Source: Noviherbaspirillum saxi
GTDB lineage: Bacteria > Pseudomonadota > Gammaproteobacteria > Burkholderiales > Burkholderiaceae_D
Direction: 5' to 3'
DNA length: 64,000 bases
NCBI RefSeq assembly: GCF_003591035.1
Contig: NZ_QYUO01000003.1
Span: forward strand, 682,001 to 746,000
Shown here: piece by piece, positions 1 to 8,608 of the stretch
Layout of the letters: the number at the start of each line of letters is the position of its first letter
Numbering within the stretch: the first letter of the stretch is position 1
The notes under the pieces: model-generated
Databases searched by the model: none
Told to the model about the DNA's origin: nothing
The model's input: only the letters and a program-made list of their open reading frames with translations
Program-made: the position numbers and the translations under genes

Positions 1-504
1 TTTGAGTCCATCAGGAATAGGAACTGCCGAGTATTCCATCATGGCCTTGGCTAGTTCTGGGTTCTGGCCTTTGCGGATGGTCTGGCGGTCGTCAGCTTCG
101 CCAATCAAAGATTGGGTTGCTTTCAGCATGTCGGGCGAGACGTGACGTAGCAGGCGGCGCGTTTTCTCTTCCTTTTTGAGCGGGATTCCTGACATTGGCA
201 CGTTGAATTTGACCGCCAAGTGGGTGAGGGGAGATGTTTTATTGGTGGCGCGAGAACGTCGAACCAGGTTTTTGAACTTCACAGTCGTGCGGGTTTTTTG
301 CAGGGTGTGAGTAGGCTTCGCATGCGAAATATCGCTTGTCGTTCCCGGTACATTTGCCTTCAACGCGACGGTTGCTGATAAATGCCTCGATCCTGCTACG
401 ATGTTGCGATCGTTAGTTGAATGCGCAATCGAGTCTTGCATCGGGAGAGGGCTCGCAGGCCTGATACCATCGAATGAACTTCGTGTTGCACTGACCACTG
501 TCAT
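1..504 (-). CDS. Partial ORF, N-terminal 168 residues of a putative type III effector
   Basis: An uninterrupted leftward frame runs from ATG at 504 to the window edge, so the C-terminus is missing. The ATG follows an AAGGA ribosome site at seven bases. The first 60 residues are rich in Ser, Thr, Ala and Pro with few acidic residues, as in N-terminal type III secretion signals; a basic stretch (KFKNLVRRSRATNK) follows. There is no Sec signal peptide or membrane segment. A strong hrp-box-like promoter lies 174 bases upstream on the same strand. I do not recognise the family. The promoter and N-terminus together suggest an HrpL-controlled effector; function unknown. Confidence 0.6.
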   Translation of the reverse strand, partial: MTVVSATRSSFDGIRPASPLPMQDSIAHSTNDRNIVAGSRHLSATVALKANVPGTTSDISHAKPTHTLQKTRTTVKFKNLVRRSRATNKTSPLTHLAVKFNVPMSGIPLKKEEKTRRLLRHVSPDMLKATQSLIGEADDRQTIRKGQNPELAKAMMEYSAVPIPDGLK

Positions 505-965
505 ATGAAAATCCTTGCTTCTGAATATTGAGAACTACGTCGCGAACGACGCGCAAGGACAGCGACTGAAGAGCTTGCTTAACGGTACTCCACAGCACTG
601 GCCAAATCCGATCACACGGAGAAGAGAAGGACGCGATCCATCCTCCCAAGAAACAGCCTGTGTGCGGATTTGATATATGAGTGGCAATTTCAACAGAACG
701 AGTTCCGTGCTGTTGAAAAATGATGCTGTAGATGTTATGCGCAGCTTACTAAGTGCAGAAGCAATCGCGCGGGCGGAGCTAAGGACATTTTCTACATGTG
801 TCAATGAAGTGAAGTAAATAGACTTCTCGTATTAAGTCCTAAGTGAGGACAAATTCGGTTGCGGTATTGAATGCATACCAGACTGACGATCATGAGGAGG
901 TTATTTATCCCGGCGTTCTGCCTGAACATTTCTGCTTGCGCCGCGTGAGGTTAAAGTAATTTTGT
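505..965. other. Intergenic region upstream of the left-edge effector
   Basis: Apart from the hrp-box-like element at 678-706 and the ribosome site next to 504 I see no gene, RNA or repeat. Short frames here have no ribosome sites or recognisable content. Confidence 0.5.
678..706 (-). promoter_or_regulatory. hrp box (HrpL-type ECF promoter)
   Basis: On the minus strand GGAACT, 16 bases, CCACTCA. This fits the hrp box GGAACC-N15/16-CCACNNA recognised by HrpL in Pseudomonas, Erwinia and relatives, and points at the gene starting at 504. Confidence 0.7.
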
Positions 966-2579
966 TTACATGCTTAGTATGTACGCCATATCCCGCGCAA
1001 CCCACGCAGCCATTTCCGCTAGCTGTGCTTCCGTCAGTCCGAGCATGCGCTCCACCTCCGGCATATCCAGCATGGGGACAACACAGTCAGCCCCGCGTAT
1101 CCCCATCGCATCTTGCTGGTTGATGGAGGCGCTCACATTGTTTACTCGGCCTTGCCCCATATTCACTTTGGCGATCGTCGGTGCACAGACGAGATGGTCC
1201 TGACCATCGTTGATAACGACAAAACGTAGCTCAAAGGTCCGCCCGTGCATGGCGGTCCCCGGCGCGTTCACCACGCCAGGTTGCAACGCCTCCGCCACGG
1301 TAATCGGAAAGCCCGCGGTCAGATTGCCGAAGCAATCCGTATAACATTCATTGATCTCCCGCCACATGTCGGCCACGGTCTCGGCGATATCCGAGTCGCT
1401 CGCGCCGAGGTCGATGAAGCGAATGCCCTTGCCGTTGCCTGTGCCGCTGGGCTTGAGTACAACCGGAATACCTTGCTCGAGGAAAGCTTTTGCCTTGCCG
1501 GCGATGCCGTCAAAACCGTCCGCTTTGTCAACCTGCTCGAAGGTGATCGGCCGGCTGAGCAAGGGGAACGACGCGCCGAACCGGCTGTTGAACGCATTCG
1601 CATGACGGTAGGCGTCGCCCTTGTCCTGGCCGGATTGCCAGGTCGGGTTGAACGCCTTGAAGGATTCGAGATCGCATTTGTCGCCGTAAAGCGTGGCGAG
1701 GTTCTTGATGAGGCGGCCGTTATGAATACCGTCGACCTTGCGGCCGGTCAGCACAAGACTGCGATCGTTGTTGAGCTGAAGGGTGTCGATAAATTGCTGC
1801 GTGTAGCCGAGCACCACTGCCGGTGCGTCCTGGTCGATGGCATCCATCCCCGCAATGAGGTCTTGCAATGCATAGGTATGCACTTCACGTCCAAGCCTGC
1901 GTTCCAGCTCGCGAGCAATGACGACGGCTGTGGCGATCTTTTCATGGACCATTTTGTTGGGTCTTGGGTCTGCCTTATTTTCCATGCCGGAGACGGAAAC
2001 CAGCACGAGCGGATTGTCCTCTTTGCCGAATGCCTGGGCCACGATGCGGCCGGTCGATTCCCAGATCATGGCTTGCACTTGCGGGCTGGCGCTGGTCGCG
2101 CCGATATAGCCGGTGTCGTTGTTTTCCAGAAGCTGGGCGTGCAATCGGCCGTCGACAGTGTGCGTCATGATGTCGAACGGCGCCAGGATGAAGGTAGTCG
2201 GCGCACCTTCCGGTATTGGTGTCCTTGAGGCAGCCAGCATCCTTTGGGTTGGCGCATCGTTTTGGCGAGCAGCGATTTTGCAGCGGCTGTCGTCGATGGT
2301 GTGGCCCAGCATGCCTGCCAGCGGGATGACAAATCGTTCGGGTAAATCCAGGCCTGGAACCAGGTCGGGCATCTTCGCCAGGATTTCCAGACGAGCCGCC
2401 ATGGCCAGCATGTCGTTTTCGCAGGTGAACGGCGTGGATTCGTGATCGGCCGGAGCGTTGTGGAGTGCATGGCGCTTCAAGCCGGCAAGGATTCTTCCGG
2501 CTGCAAGCCGTGCTTCTTCAATGCCGCTTCGCACGCCCGCTGACGAACGATGCAAGAAACTCTTCATATTGGCAAACAA
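966..2579 (-). CDS. ATP-grasp-like protein of unknown function
   Basis: A 537-residue protein with no signal peptide or membrane segment. Residues about 370-390 hold a glycine-rich loop (VVLKPSGTGNGKG) like the nucleotide-binding loop of ATP-grasp ligases, followed near 449 by RTFELRFVV, which resembles the second ATP-grasp lobe. The N-terminal half (about 100-330) is not recognised. ATP-grasp enzymes join carboxylates to amines or thiols through acyl-phosphates, so a peptide-like or amide ligase is possible, but no substrate can be named. It stands alone, leftward, at the edge of the secretion island and I find no hrp box upstream. Start taken at ATG 2579; a second ATG lies three codons in. 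Confidence 0.55.
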   Translation of the reverse strand: MFANMKSFLHRSSAGVRSGIEEARLAAGRILAGLKRHALHNAPADHESTPFTCENDMLAMAARLEILAKMPDLVPGLDLPERFVIPLAGMLGHTIDDSRCKIAARQNDAPTQRMLAASRTPIPEGAPTTFILAPFDIMTHTVDGRLHAQLLENNDTGYIGATSASPQVQAMIWESTGRIVAQAFGKEDNPLVLVSVSGMENKADPRPNKMVHEKIATAVVIARELERRLGREVHTYALQDLIAGMDAIDQDAPAVVLGYTQQFIDTLQLNNDRSLVLTGRKVDGIHNGRLIKNLATLYGDKCDLESFKAFNPTWQSGQDKGDAYRHANAFNSRFGASFPLLSRPITFEQVDKADGFDGIAGKAKAFLEQGIPVVLKPSGTGNGKGIRFIDLGASDSDIAETVADMWREINECYTDCFGNLTAGFPITVAEALQPGVVNAPGTAMHGRTFELRFVVINDGQDHLVCAPTIAKVNMGQGRVNNVSASINQQDAMGIRGADCVVPMLDMPEVERMLGLTEAQLAEMAAWVARDMAYILSM

Positions 2580-2862
2580 GATAGTCGATTCCCCTGGCGA
2601 CGTGCATTGCTTTCAGACGTTTGCAGGATTGATGCCAAGCTGACGAGCCAGATAAACAGGCCGTGACATATCAAAAATGCGTGAAACCTCCCGGCCGTCG
2701 CGGGCGTATTTGCAAGGCTGCCGGTCCATTCCTTCGTCGCGCGCGCGCCGGAATGGATGCTCCCGCCGGTTGCCGTCAGAGATGGCTGCGGGCATGCCTA
2801 TTGCCTCTGGACGTGCGTCTGCCTGGCGGTCCCGGCGACGAGGTTGTGACGAGGAGACGAAA

Positions 2863-3285
2863 ATGATTCAAAAAATTCTCGGACTGGTCCCCGCAATCCT
2901 TTTGGGCGGGACCTTGTATGGCGGCGGCGCGGCCACCTGTGTACAGGGCGCCGCGCAAGCTGCCTCACCGGCATACGCACCGGCTTTGCCCCGGACGGAT
3001 CAGCGAAACGGAAAACGTTCAACGTGCAGGGTTCGAGTTGTGTTCGTGTCGACGGCGGCGCAACTGCAGTCTGCCATCGACGATGCGTCGGCCGGTACGG
3101 TCATCTGGCTTATGGAGGGGGCATACCGCAGCCCGTTCACGGTCAATGGAAAGGATGAAAGGAAGGCGAAGGGCATTACCCTGGTTGCCGCCAATCGATC
3201 CCGCGCTGTCATTGCCGGCGCCCAGGGCGTTGCGTTCCAGCGTACATCCGATGTGGCCAGGCGCGGGCTCGGATCGAGCGATTGA
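2863..3285 (+). pseudogene. Truncated polysaccharide lyase (PL6/chondroitinase B-like), N-terminal remnant
   Basis: ATG at 2863 follows GAGGAG and begins a 140-residue protein with a hydrophobic N-terminus (ILGLVPAILLGGTLYGGG) that looks like a Sec signal. Residues 58-120 read VSTAAQLQSAIDDASAGTVIWL..G.Y..., the typical start of the right-handed beta-helix of PL6 alginate/chondroitin lyases (a strand, an AAQLQ/A-type helix, then a GxY turn and an ITL..A strand). These enzymes are usually over 400 residues, so about three quarters are missing. The frame ends only six bases before a MITE-like element, suggesting loss by insertion and deletion. It may once have degraded plant or algal polyuronides; it is unlikely to be active now. 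Confidence 0.5.
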
Positions 3286-3291
3286 ATACTA

Positions 3292-3458
3292 GAGCAGATT
3301 GCATATCAGTGTATGGGTTCTGCCGCGTTTCCTGGGGCGATTGCGGCGTTGCCAATGCTCGACAGGGAACAGCCCTGCCTGCGCTTGGCGCCTTGCACTC
3401 ATCCCCAGGAAACGCGGCAGACCGCTTCGCTACCCTCACACCGATACGCAATCTGCTC
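3292..3458. mobile_element. MITE-like element with ~20-bp terminal inverted repeats, TA target
   Basis: The ends GAGCAGATTGCATATCAGTG and, inverted, GAGCAGATTGCGTATCGGTG match at 18 of 20 bases and the similarity resumes inside (CTGCCGCGTTTCCTGGGG, at 3320-3337 and inverted at 3403-3420). TA flanks both ends (3290-3291 and 3459-3460). The 167-bp size, absence of a transposase and TA target fit a non-autonomous element mobilised by an IS630/Tc1-type transposase. Confidence 0.7.
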
Positions 3459-3534
3459 TAGCGCGGTCATATCCTCCTGCGGCCCTCGTCCTGTCGAAAT
3501 GTGTAATTTAAGTGCAATTAAATCTTGATAATCG

Positions 3535-3562
3535 AGAACAAATGCTCTTGTTTTGACACTCA
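3535..3562 (+). promoter_or_regulatory. Weak hrp-box-like promoter
   Basis: AGAACA, 15 bases, ACACTCA, followed directly by ACGCGTGT. It matches the hrp box at the GAAC core and at CACNNA and shares the downstream ACGCGTGT with the box at 7145. It lies about 150 bases before the effector gene at 3709. Confidence 0.45.
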
Positions 3563-3708
3563 ACGCGTGTGATGAGAATGAGCGCCGGCTTTTGCGGCAT
3601 TTCCGAAATAAGTTGTAAGAACGCTCGAAAATTGTCCTGCCTTGAATTTGTTTTTGATTTACATAAGTTCCGTTAAAAATTTTTGCATCAGTCTTATAAG
3701 GAAATGAC

Positions 3709-5178
3709 ATGATCAGTGGAAGTGTGTCCCAGTCTCTTCAACCGTTGCCGCCTGTGACAGTGCAGCTTCTGGAACCGGATGCAGCCGGTGTCCGATCCGG
3801 CTTTTCGCTGGCCGCTTCGTCAATCGAGAGGCCGCTGTCGAGGGCCAGCATGTTGAGCATGCGCAGCTGGTCTGACGCGCAAAGCAACGTGGTGCCAAAA
3901 GTGTTTCATTGGTCATGGGCCGGCAAGCAGATTTCGGAAGATCATGTATTGAACATCGTTCAAGCCTTGATCCATAACCCGGAGATGCGCGGTGTTATTT
4001 GGACCGACAGCAAGCATTCGACCATCCGCGTTATCGAATCGCTGTGCGACGGGTTGAATGCAGAAATCTTTTTACGACGTAACGTGTCTTATCGTAAAGC
4101 GAAAGAAATTCTTGCCCTTCCCAAGCACGGACCTCTGCGAGCGAGACCGCGGCTGGAAATTCGGTCGCTTGACATGGAAGACCTCTTTTCTCCTCTTCAG
4201 GACGATCAGTCGTTTAAAGATCGCCTGGATACCGTATTCGAGTCAATCAATCAAACCGATATAGTTTGGTCTCTCAAAGCCCAAGCGGGTTCGGGCGAGT
4301 TTCGAGGAACAATAACGCCGGACATCGTGATGAGGGTTATCCTCGAAGAGAGGTCCGGCCATAGCGTTTTTGCAAACGATGCGGCCTCATCCGATGTCTC
4401 TCGTCTTCTGATTCTGGCTCTGCATCCGGGCACCTATATGGATTGCGACATCAGAACAAAAGCGGCCCTGCCGGACAACTACAGCGCAGCGCAAGGACTA
4501 CGCCTTTTCTATGCGGAAGATAGCCATGGAAACACAGTCATCAGTAACAATATTCTGTCGGCGCCCGCTTATTCTCTGACGGTCGTTGAACTTATTGCTC
4601 ACGCAATTTGCAATCATTTGTATCCCGATCACTTTGAGAAAGTGTTACAGGAAAAGCTGGACGATCTTATCTGCAGCGGCGCAAGCAACCTGCATCAATT
4701 TCAACATGACGAGTACAGCAAGAAAGCAGAAGAAGCAGAGGAAGCACTAAGAAATGCGGTGCAGCTTCGCGCAGGATTGCGTTTCAGGAAATCGGCAATA
4801 AGAGAACTGGACACGATGCTTGCAAAAGAAAATTCTGATTTCACGCAGTTCAAGGATATCTATCCAAAAACGCTCGACGCGTTACAACGGAAAAGGTTTG
4901 TGACGACACCGATCTACCAAGGCCTCGGTCCGCAAAATCTTCGAGCGCTCGGCACCATGCTGGCCACTGGCCCGAGCATGTATGCAAAATGCCTGATGAC
5001 TATCGCTGGCGCCCCCTATTTCTATATCTACTACAACCAGGAAGACATGGGTATTCCTTTAGACTGCTTTGAACAGCCAGATGCACCGGGATCATGGGCG
5101 AAATCGCGTTCAACGTCAGTATCCACGCTACGTCGGCTCTCGTATCACGGATGTCAATCAGAGCAGAGAAAAACATAG
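3709..5178 (+). CDS. Putative T3SS effector, TcdB-like (GT-A fold, DxD) glycosyltransferase
   Basis: 489 residues without a signal peptide; the first 55 are Ser/Pro/Leu-rich as in effector secretion signals. VPKVFHWSWAGKQIS (62-76) resembles the opening strand (IPKxxHxIW.G) of sugar-transferase toxins. ASSDVSRLL (226-234) then GTYMDCD (241-247) reproduces the ASDxxR...G.Y.D.D signature of the clostridial glucosylating toxins and related GT-A families, where the Asp pair binds metal and UDP-sugar. The catalytic DxD is intact. Helical, charged residues 330-400 resemble the extra helices of those toxins. A hrp-box-like promoter lies upstream. By analogy it would glycosylate a host protein, perhaps a small GTPase or death-domain-like target; sugar and target cannot be told. 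A more distant NleB/SseK relation is an alternative. Confidence 0.6.
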   Translation: MISGSVSQSLQPLPPVTVQLLEPDAAGVRSGFSLAASSIERPLSRASMLSMRSWSDAQSNVVPKVFHWSWAGKQISEDHVLNIVQALIHNPEMRGVIWTDSKHSTIRVIESLCDGLNAEIFLRRNVSYRKAKEILALPKHGPLRARPRLEIRSLDMEDLFSPLQDDQSFKDRLDTVFESINQTDIVWSLKAQAGSGEFRGTITPDIVMRVILEERSGHSVFANDAASSDVSRLLILALHPGTYMDCDIRTKAALPDNYSAAQGLRLFYAEDSHGNTVISNNILSAPAYSLTVVELIAHAICNHLYPDHFEKVLQEKLDDLICSGASNLHQFQHDEYSKKAEEAEEALRNAVQLRAGLRFRKSAIRELDTMLAKENSDFTQFKDIYPKTLDALQRKRFVTTPIYQGLGPQNLRALGTMLATGPSMYAKCLMTIAGAPYFYIYYNQEDMGIPLDCFEQPDAPGSWAKSRSTSVSTLRRLSYHGCQSEQRKT

Positions 5179-5281
5179 CTCAGCCAAGCGGTATGGCGAG
5201 TAGCCGATGTCGCTGATATCGGCCTTGCCAGGATTTACTGAGCATTCATAGGCGGATGTTGCAGAGACCTTTAACCGGTGT

Positions 5282-6940
5282 TCACGGTCCACGCCGGGCC
5301 GCGATCATCGCCTGGCGCTTTATATAGGCATTATTGCTTTTCGCCTCCAAATTGATCGAGAGGCGGCCTTGATCGAACTGGAAAAATTTAGCGGAAACAT
5401 CCTGGATCAAGATTTTCCAGCTTCCTGTTATCTTTGCAGAGTCATCCATGTTATCAAGGTACTTCGAACCCACTTGCGCTGTTTGCAGAAAAGCGAATCG
5501 GCTCGTTGAGCTCTGGTCATCCATTAAGAAATTTTTGAGTTCCGTGCAGTAAGCGCCGCATGCCTCAGGCGGCAAACTGAAGAAGATCCGATACATTTGC
5601 GAAGCAAATGCGGAAAACTCTTGTTGTGTTATTTCATTAAAACTGCGCGTTCCCTCTTGTACTTCAGAGAAAAACATCTTGGCTGAATGATGTTGTTGAT
5701 ACAGGGTCCATTGTGCGTGAAATTCCGGCGTTGCCAACAGATCTTGAGACGGAAGCGCATCGTTTGCAACCAGCATGTTTGCCAATTCAAATGAAGGTAA
5801 TGGCTGATGTGAGGAAGCTTCGAAATCATAGTTCAATAAAAGGTAGTGCCACTCCTGGTCGCACCAGCTATTCCAGCTGCCCTCCGGCTCACCAGGCCGG
5901 GCATCGATGCGGGCATGCAGGATGGTGCTGGCGCATTCAGGCGAGATGCTGCTGGCAAATAGCGTTTGCCGCCACTCCGTCGAAGAATCCGTATCTCGCG
6001 TCGCGGCCAGAACGTCACAGAGATCAGCGTACCGATTACTGCCATAGGTATCGTCCACTTCATTCATGGTCTTGAGTGCTTTCAGGTACTCATTAAGAAC
6101 ATTGGCTGTCGCGCCGAACAGGGGATGAAATCCCTTGCCTGGATTCTTGAGACTACTCATGACAGCTGAATTTCCTTGGCACCATGCAAGTACGGCCTCA
6201 GACGTCAACCTTTTCATGGTTTGCTCAAGCAATTCCAGACACCCGTTGTCAGACGCATTGTCAATCGGACTTTGTCCGTTACCCGCGGCCTGGAACGGGT
6301 CCGCGCCAAGCATGAACGCACGTTCAAACCGTTCCGCCAAGGATACCGGCGGAACTGCGACGCCGGTGGAGGGATCGATTTCTGCCCATTGCGGACTTAT
6401 GTCGGGCAGGTTTTCCGCCATCATATGCAAGCATGTTTTTCCTTCCGCATTCTCCTCCGTGATATCGCCGATACCGGCCTCATATACGGCGCAGGCGGCG
6501 TCAAAAGCCCGGCGTCGACCGTAGCACAGCGCAAGCGGGAGTGCTACGCCGAGTTCGTCCACGTCGTCTACACGAACGATGTTCATGAAATCCACCAGTA
6601 CGTCTATCTGCTCTTCGTTCATCGTATCGCCCGTTTCACTGCGCCATTCCTGGCCGTTCGTGGCTACTTGAACATTGTCGCGGCTCCATTTCACCTCCGC
6701 GCTGGCGAGACGTTCCTGCCTGGAGCCTTGCGACGTATTCGACAATCGCGAAGATTGCCTGGAGTTGGACATGGGACGACTATCCACCAGGCTGGACGAG
6801 GCCGGGAATGCGGAAATAGGCGTCCGATGATCGACATGAACATGCTGTACGACAGCTAGACTCTCGTTGGAACGGCCGGCGTCCGACAGATGCCCAACTT
6901 GCGCCGATTCGTTTATAAATTTCCCCGATACGCAGCCCAT
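5282..6940 (-). CDS. Putative plasma-membrane-targeted T3SS effector (MGCVSG N-terminus, ankyrin-like)
   Basis: I place the start at ATG 6940, not at the longer frame start 6994, because GGAGAA sits seven bases upstream and the protein then begins MGCVSGKF. Gly2 and Cys3 are the acceptor sites for N-myristoylation and S-palmitoylation, and MGCVSS begins the plant-pathogen effectors AvrB and AvrRpm1, which are acylated by the host and taken to the plasma membrane. Residues 10-105 are Ser-rich and disordered. Residues about 130-240 look like two degenerate ankyrin-type units (ALPLALCYGRRRAFDAACAVYEAG, EGKTCLHMMAENLPD, GQSPIDNASDNGCLELLEQ). The rest (250-552) is mostly helical and not recognised. 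A hrp-box-like element is upstream. Enzyme activity unknown. Confidence 0.65.
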   Translation of the reverse strand: MGCVSGKFINESAQVGHLSDAGRSNESLAVVQHVHVDHRTPISAFPASSSLVDSRPMSNSRQSSRLSNTSQGSRQERLASAEVKWSRDNVQVATNGQEWRSETGDTMNEEQIDVLVDFMNIVRVDDVDELGVALPLALCYGRRRAFDAACAVYEAGIGDITEENAEGKTCLHMMAENLPDISPQWAEIDPSTGVAVPPVSLAERFERAFMLGADPFQAAGNGQSPIDNASDNGCLELLEQTMKRLTSEAVLAWCQGNSAVMSSLKNPGKGFHPLFGATANVLNEYLKALKTMNEVDDTYGSNRYADLCDVLAATRDTDSSTEWRQTLFASSISPECASTILHARIDARPGEPEGSWNSWCDQEWHYLLLNYDFEASSHQPLPSFELANMLVANDALPSQDLLATPEFHAQWTLYQQHHSAKMFFSEVQEGTRSFNEITQQEFSAFASQMYRIFFSLPPEACGAYCTELKNFLMDDQSSTSRFAFLQTAQVGSKYLDNMDDSAKITGSWKILIQDVSAKFFQFDQGRLSINLEAKSNNAYIKRQAMIAARRGP

Positions 6941-6994
6941 TTTATTCTTCTCCACTTGAACGGCATGGCGACCGACTCGCCAGCCTCGGATCAA

Positions 6995-7023
6995 TGAGTG
7001 GTCGAAAAATGTAAAAGCGTTGC
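6995..7023 (-). promoter_or_regulatory. Possible hrp box for the MGCVSG effector
   Basis: On the minus strand GCAACG, 16 bases, CCACTCA. The -10-side half is a perfect CCACNNA; the -35-side half keeps only G.AAC. It lies about 55 bases before the start at 6940. Confidence 0.4.
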
Positions 7024-7144
7024 ATCTTTGTTGATTCCGATGGAGCGCCGGCGGAACCGTTATGCCGGACTAATGGATCAGGAATTTCTAGCTGCAGTGC
7101 GCGGTGATGATGCGCATATATCCCGGAATGCTTTTCAAAAAGCG

Positions 7145-7172
7145 GGAACTAAGATCACACATTTTTCACATA
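7145..7172 (+). promoter_or_regulatory. hrp box for the exported-protein operon
   Basis: GGAACT, 15 bases, TCACATA, then ACGCGTGT. One change from CCACNNA. The first gene of the operon starts 53 bases downstream at 7225. Confidence 0.65.
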
Positions 7173-7224
7173 ACGCGTGTACCTCATCTTCATTCCAACA
7201 GAATTTCACTACTGAGTATTCGTT

Positions 7225-7920
7225 ATGATTCGCATGAAATTTTTCACGGCACTAATCATTAGTGCCGCATCTCTTTCTCAACAAATCGTCTTCGCGACGC
7301 AACCGAACGTAGTCGGCAGCGGATGGGTCGCGACCGGAGCGAACGCCGGGGGAAACTTCTCGCTCGGCTCCAATGGCAGCGCAACATCGTATGCGCAAAA
7401 CCGCGAAGCCGCGACCGCGAAAGTAACGACGACGGCGGACAATACGCCTAAATACACGGTAGTGAATGCCGGGGTCATGGGTGCAACCACCACCGAAAGT
7501 TTCGGCAAAGCCTACAACCTCAGCAGCGGTTCGGGCACCGGCTCGGCGACGTCAGCCGGCATGGCGGATACCGGCGTGAACGGAAAAACAGGTATTCACG
7601 GCGTGAGCACCGGCTTCAATGGCGGGGAGGCTGGCACGCACACCAGCAACAAGGTCCAGGCCGGCGTCAATCAGGGAAGCTATGTGAGCGGCGAAACCAA
7701 AGCCGGTTTCGACACAAAGCTTCATTACGAAAAGAGCGGCGGGAAACATAGCGGGGCGACGCGCGTCTCCAGTTACGCAGATGGCTATGCCGGCGGCAAA
7801 AATCATACCGGTTCCCTCACAGGCTTGAACGCGGCCGGGATTGCCAGTATCGGTGCATCGGGCAAGTTCTTTGCGAAAGCGGGTTTGTCGACCGACATCG
7901 GTCCGGTCAAGGCGCCGTAA
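7225..7920 (+). CDS. Exported Gly/Thr/Ser/Ala-rich protein
   Basis: 231 residues. A Sec signal peptide (RMKFFTALIISAASLSQQIVFA, cut near residue 25) is followed by a low-complexity chain rich in Gly, Thr, Ser, Ala and Lys, with no cysteine and almost no hydrophobic stretches. Several segments alternate polar and small residues (NAGGNFSLGSNGSATSYAQNRE, SGSGTGSATSAGMADTGVNGK), which suggests an extended beta-structure or an unfolded secreted protein. It is first in a four-gene rightward operon driven by the hrp box at 7145. I do not recognise the family; a periplasmic or extracellular structural role fits the composition. Confidence 0.6.
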   Translation: MIRMKFFTALIISAASLSQQIVFATQPNVVGSGWVATGANAGGNFSLGSNGSATSYAQNREAATAKVTTTADNTPKYTVVNAGVMGATTTESFGKAYNLSSGSGTGSATSAGMADTGVNGKTGIHGVSTGFNGGEAGTHTSNKVQAGVNQGSYVSGETKAGFDTKLHYEKSGGKHSGATRVSSYADGYAGGKNHTGSLTGLNAAGIASIGASGKFFAKAGLSTDIGPVKAP

Positions 7921-7950
7921 TTCCATTTGAAGCAATCAAGGGGAGAAATC

Positions 7951-8496
7951 ATGAAGATCAAAATCGTTTTTTGGCTTGCGGCCTTGTTGTACGTGAACGC
8001 GGCGTCCGCTGAGTGGATTACGCTACGTTCAAGCAAGGCAAGCGGCACACCGCAAGCGTCAAACTCGACATCGGCATCCAATTCAACGGCTACCGCGACC
8101 ACGTCGTCGAAGGGCGGATCGGCGCTCGGTGTGGGCAGCCAAGGACAATCCTTGTCCATAGACAGCCACGCGGTCTACGAAGCCAGCCGCGCGGTGGCCT
8201 CGACGGCATTTGCGCCCGCGCTCACCAGCAGTAACGACACCTGCATGGGGTCGATCTCCATGGGCGCCAATGCGGTGTCGGTCGGCCTGAGCTTCGGCAG
8301 CACCTGGACCGACAACAACTGCCTGATGTTGAAGAACGCGCGCGAAATGTGGAACATGGGCTTCAAGGGCGCCGCGCTGGCGCGCATGTGCATGGATGAT
8401 CTTAACCGGCAGGCGCTTGAGTCGACCGGAATCAATTGTTCGCATGGACGCGGTGTTTCAATCACCGAGGCGAAAAATACTGCCCGGATAGATTGA
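7951..8496 (+). CDS. Exported protein with six conserved-looking cysteines
   Basis: ATG 7951 follows AGGGGAGA and begins a clear signal peptide (KIKIVFWLAALLYVNAASA). A Ser/Thr-rich spacer (residues 30-75) leads to a compact C-terminal domain (about 90-181) with Cys in DTCMGS, DNNCLML, ARMCMDD and INCSHG. The pattern of a glycine-rich hairpin (SMGANAVSVGLSFG) followed by a Met-rich helix (ARMCMDDLNRQALE) recurs in secreted proteins tied to pili or conjugation in my memory, but I cannot name the family with certainty. It is the second gene of the operon, 30 bases after the first. Confidence 0.55.
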   Translation: MKIKIVFWLAALLYVNAASAEWITLRSSKASGTPQASNSTSASNSTATATTSSKGGSALGVGSQGQSLSIDSHAVYEASRAVASTAFAPALTSSNDTCMGSISMGANAVSVGLSFGSTWTDNNCLMLKNAREMWNMGFKGAALARMCMDDLNRQALESTGINCSHGRGVSITEAKNTARID

Positions 8497-8608
8497 GGTG
8501 GTGCGGTTAATGTGCAACGGGAACGTCAATGCGAATACCACCATCATGCGTGCAGGCATGCGTTCCACCACCCGGCGGGACAAGAGATCACCGGCCGCAG
8601 GAGAAATC

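Noticed and set aside
1245-2228. Open frame of 327 codons on the plus strand
   Set aside because: Lies inside the ATP-grasp gene in the reverse direction; Arg/His-rich shadow product.
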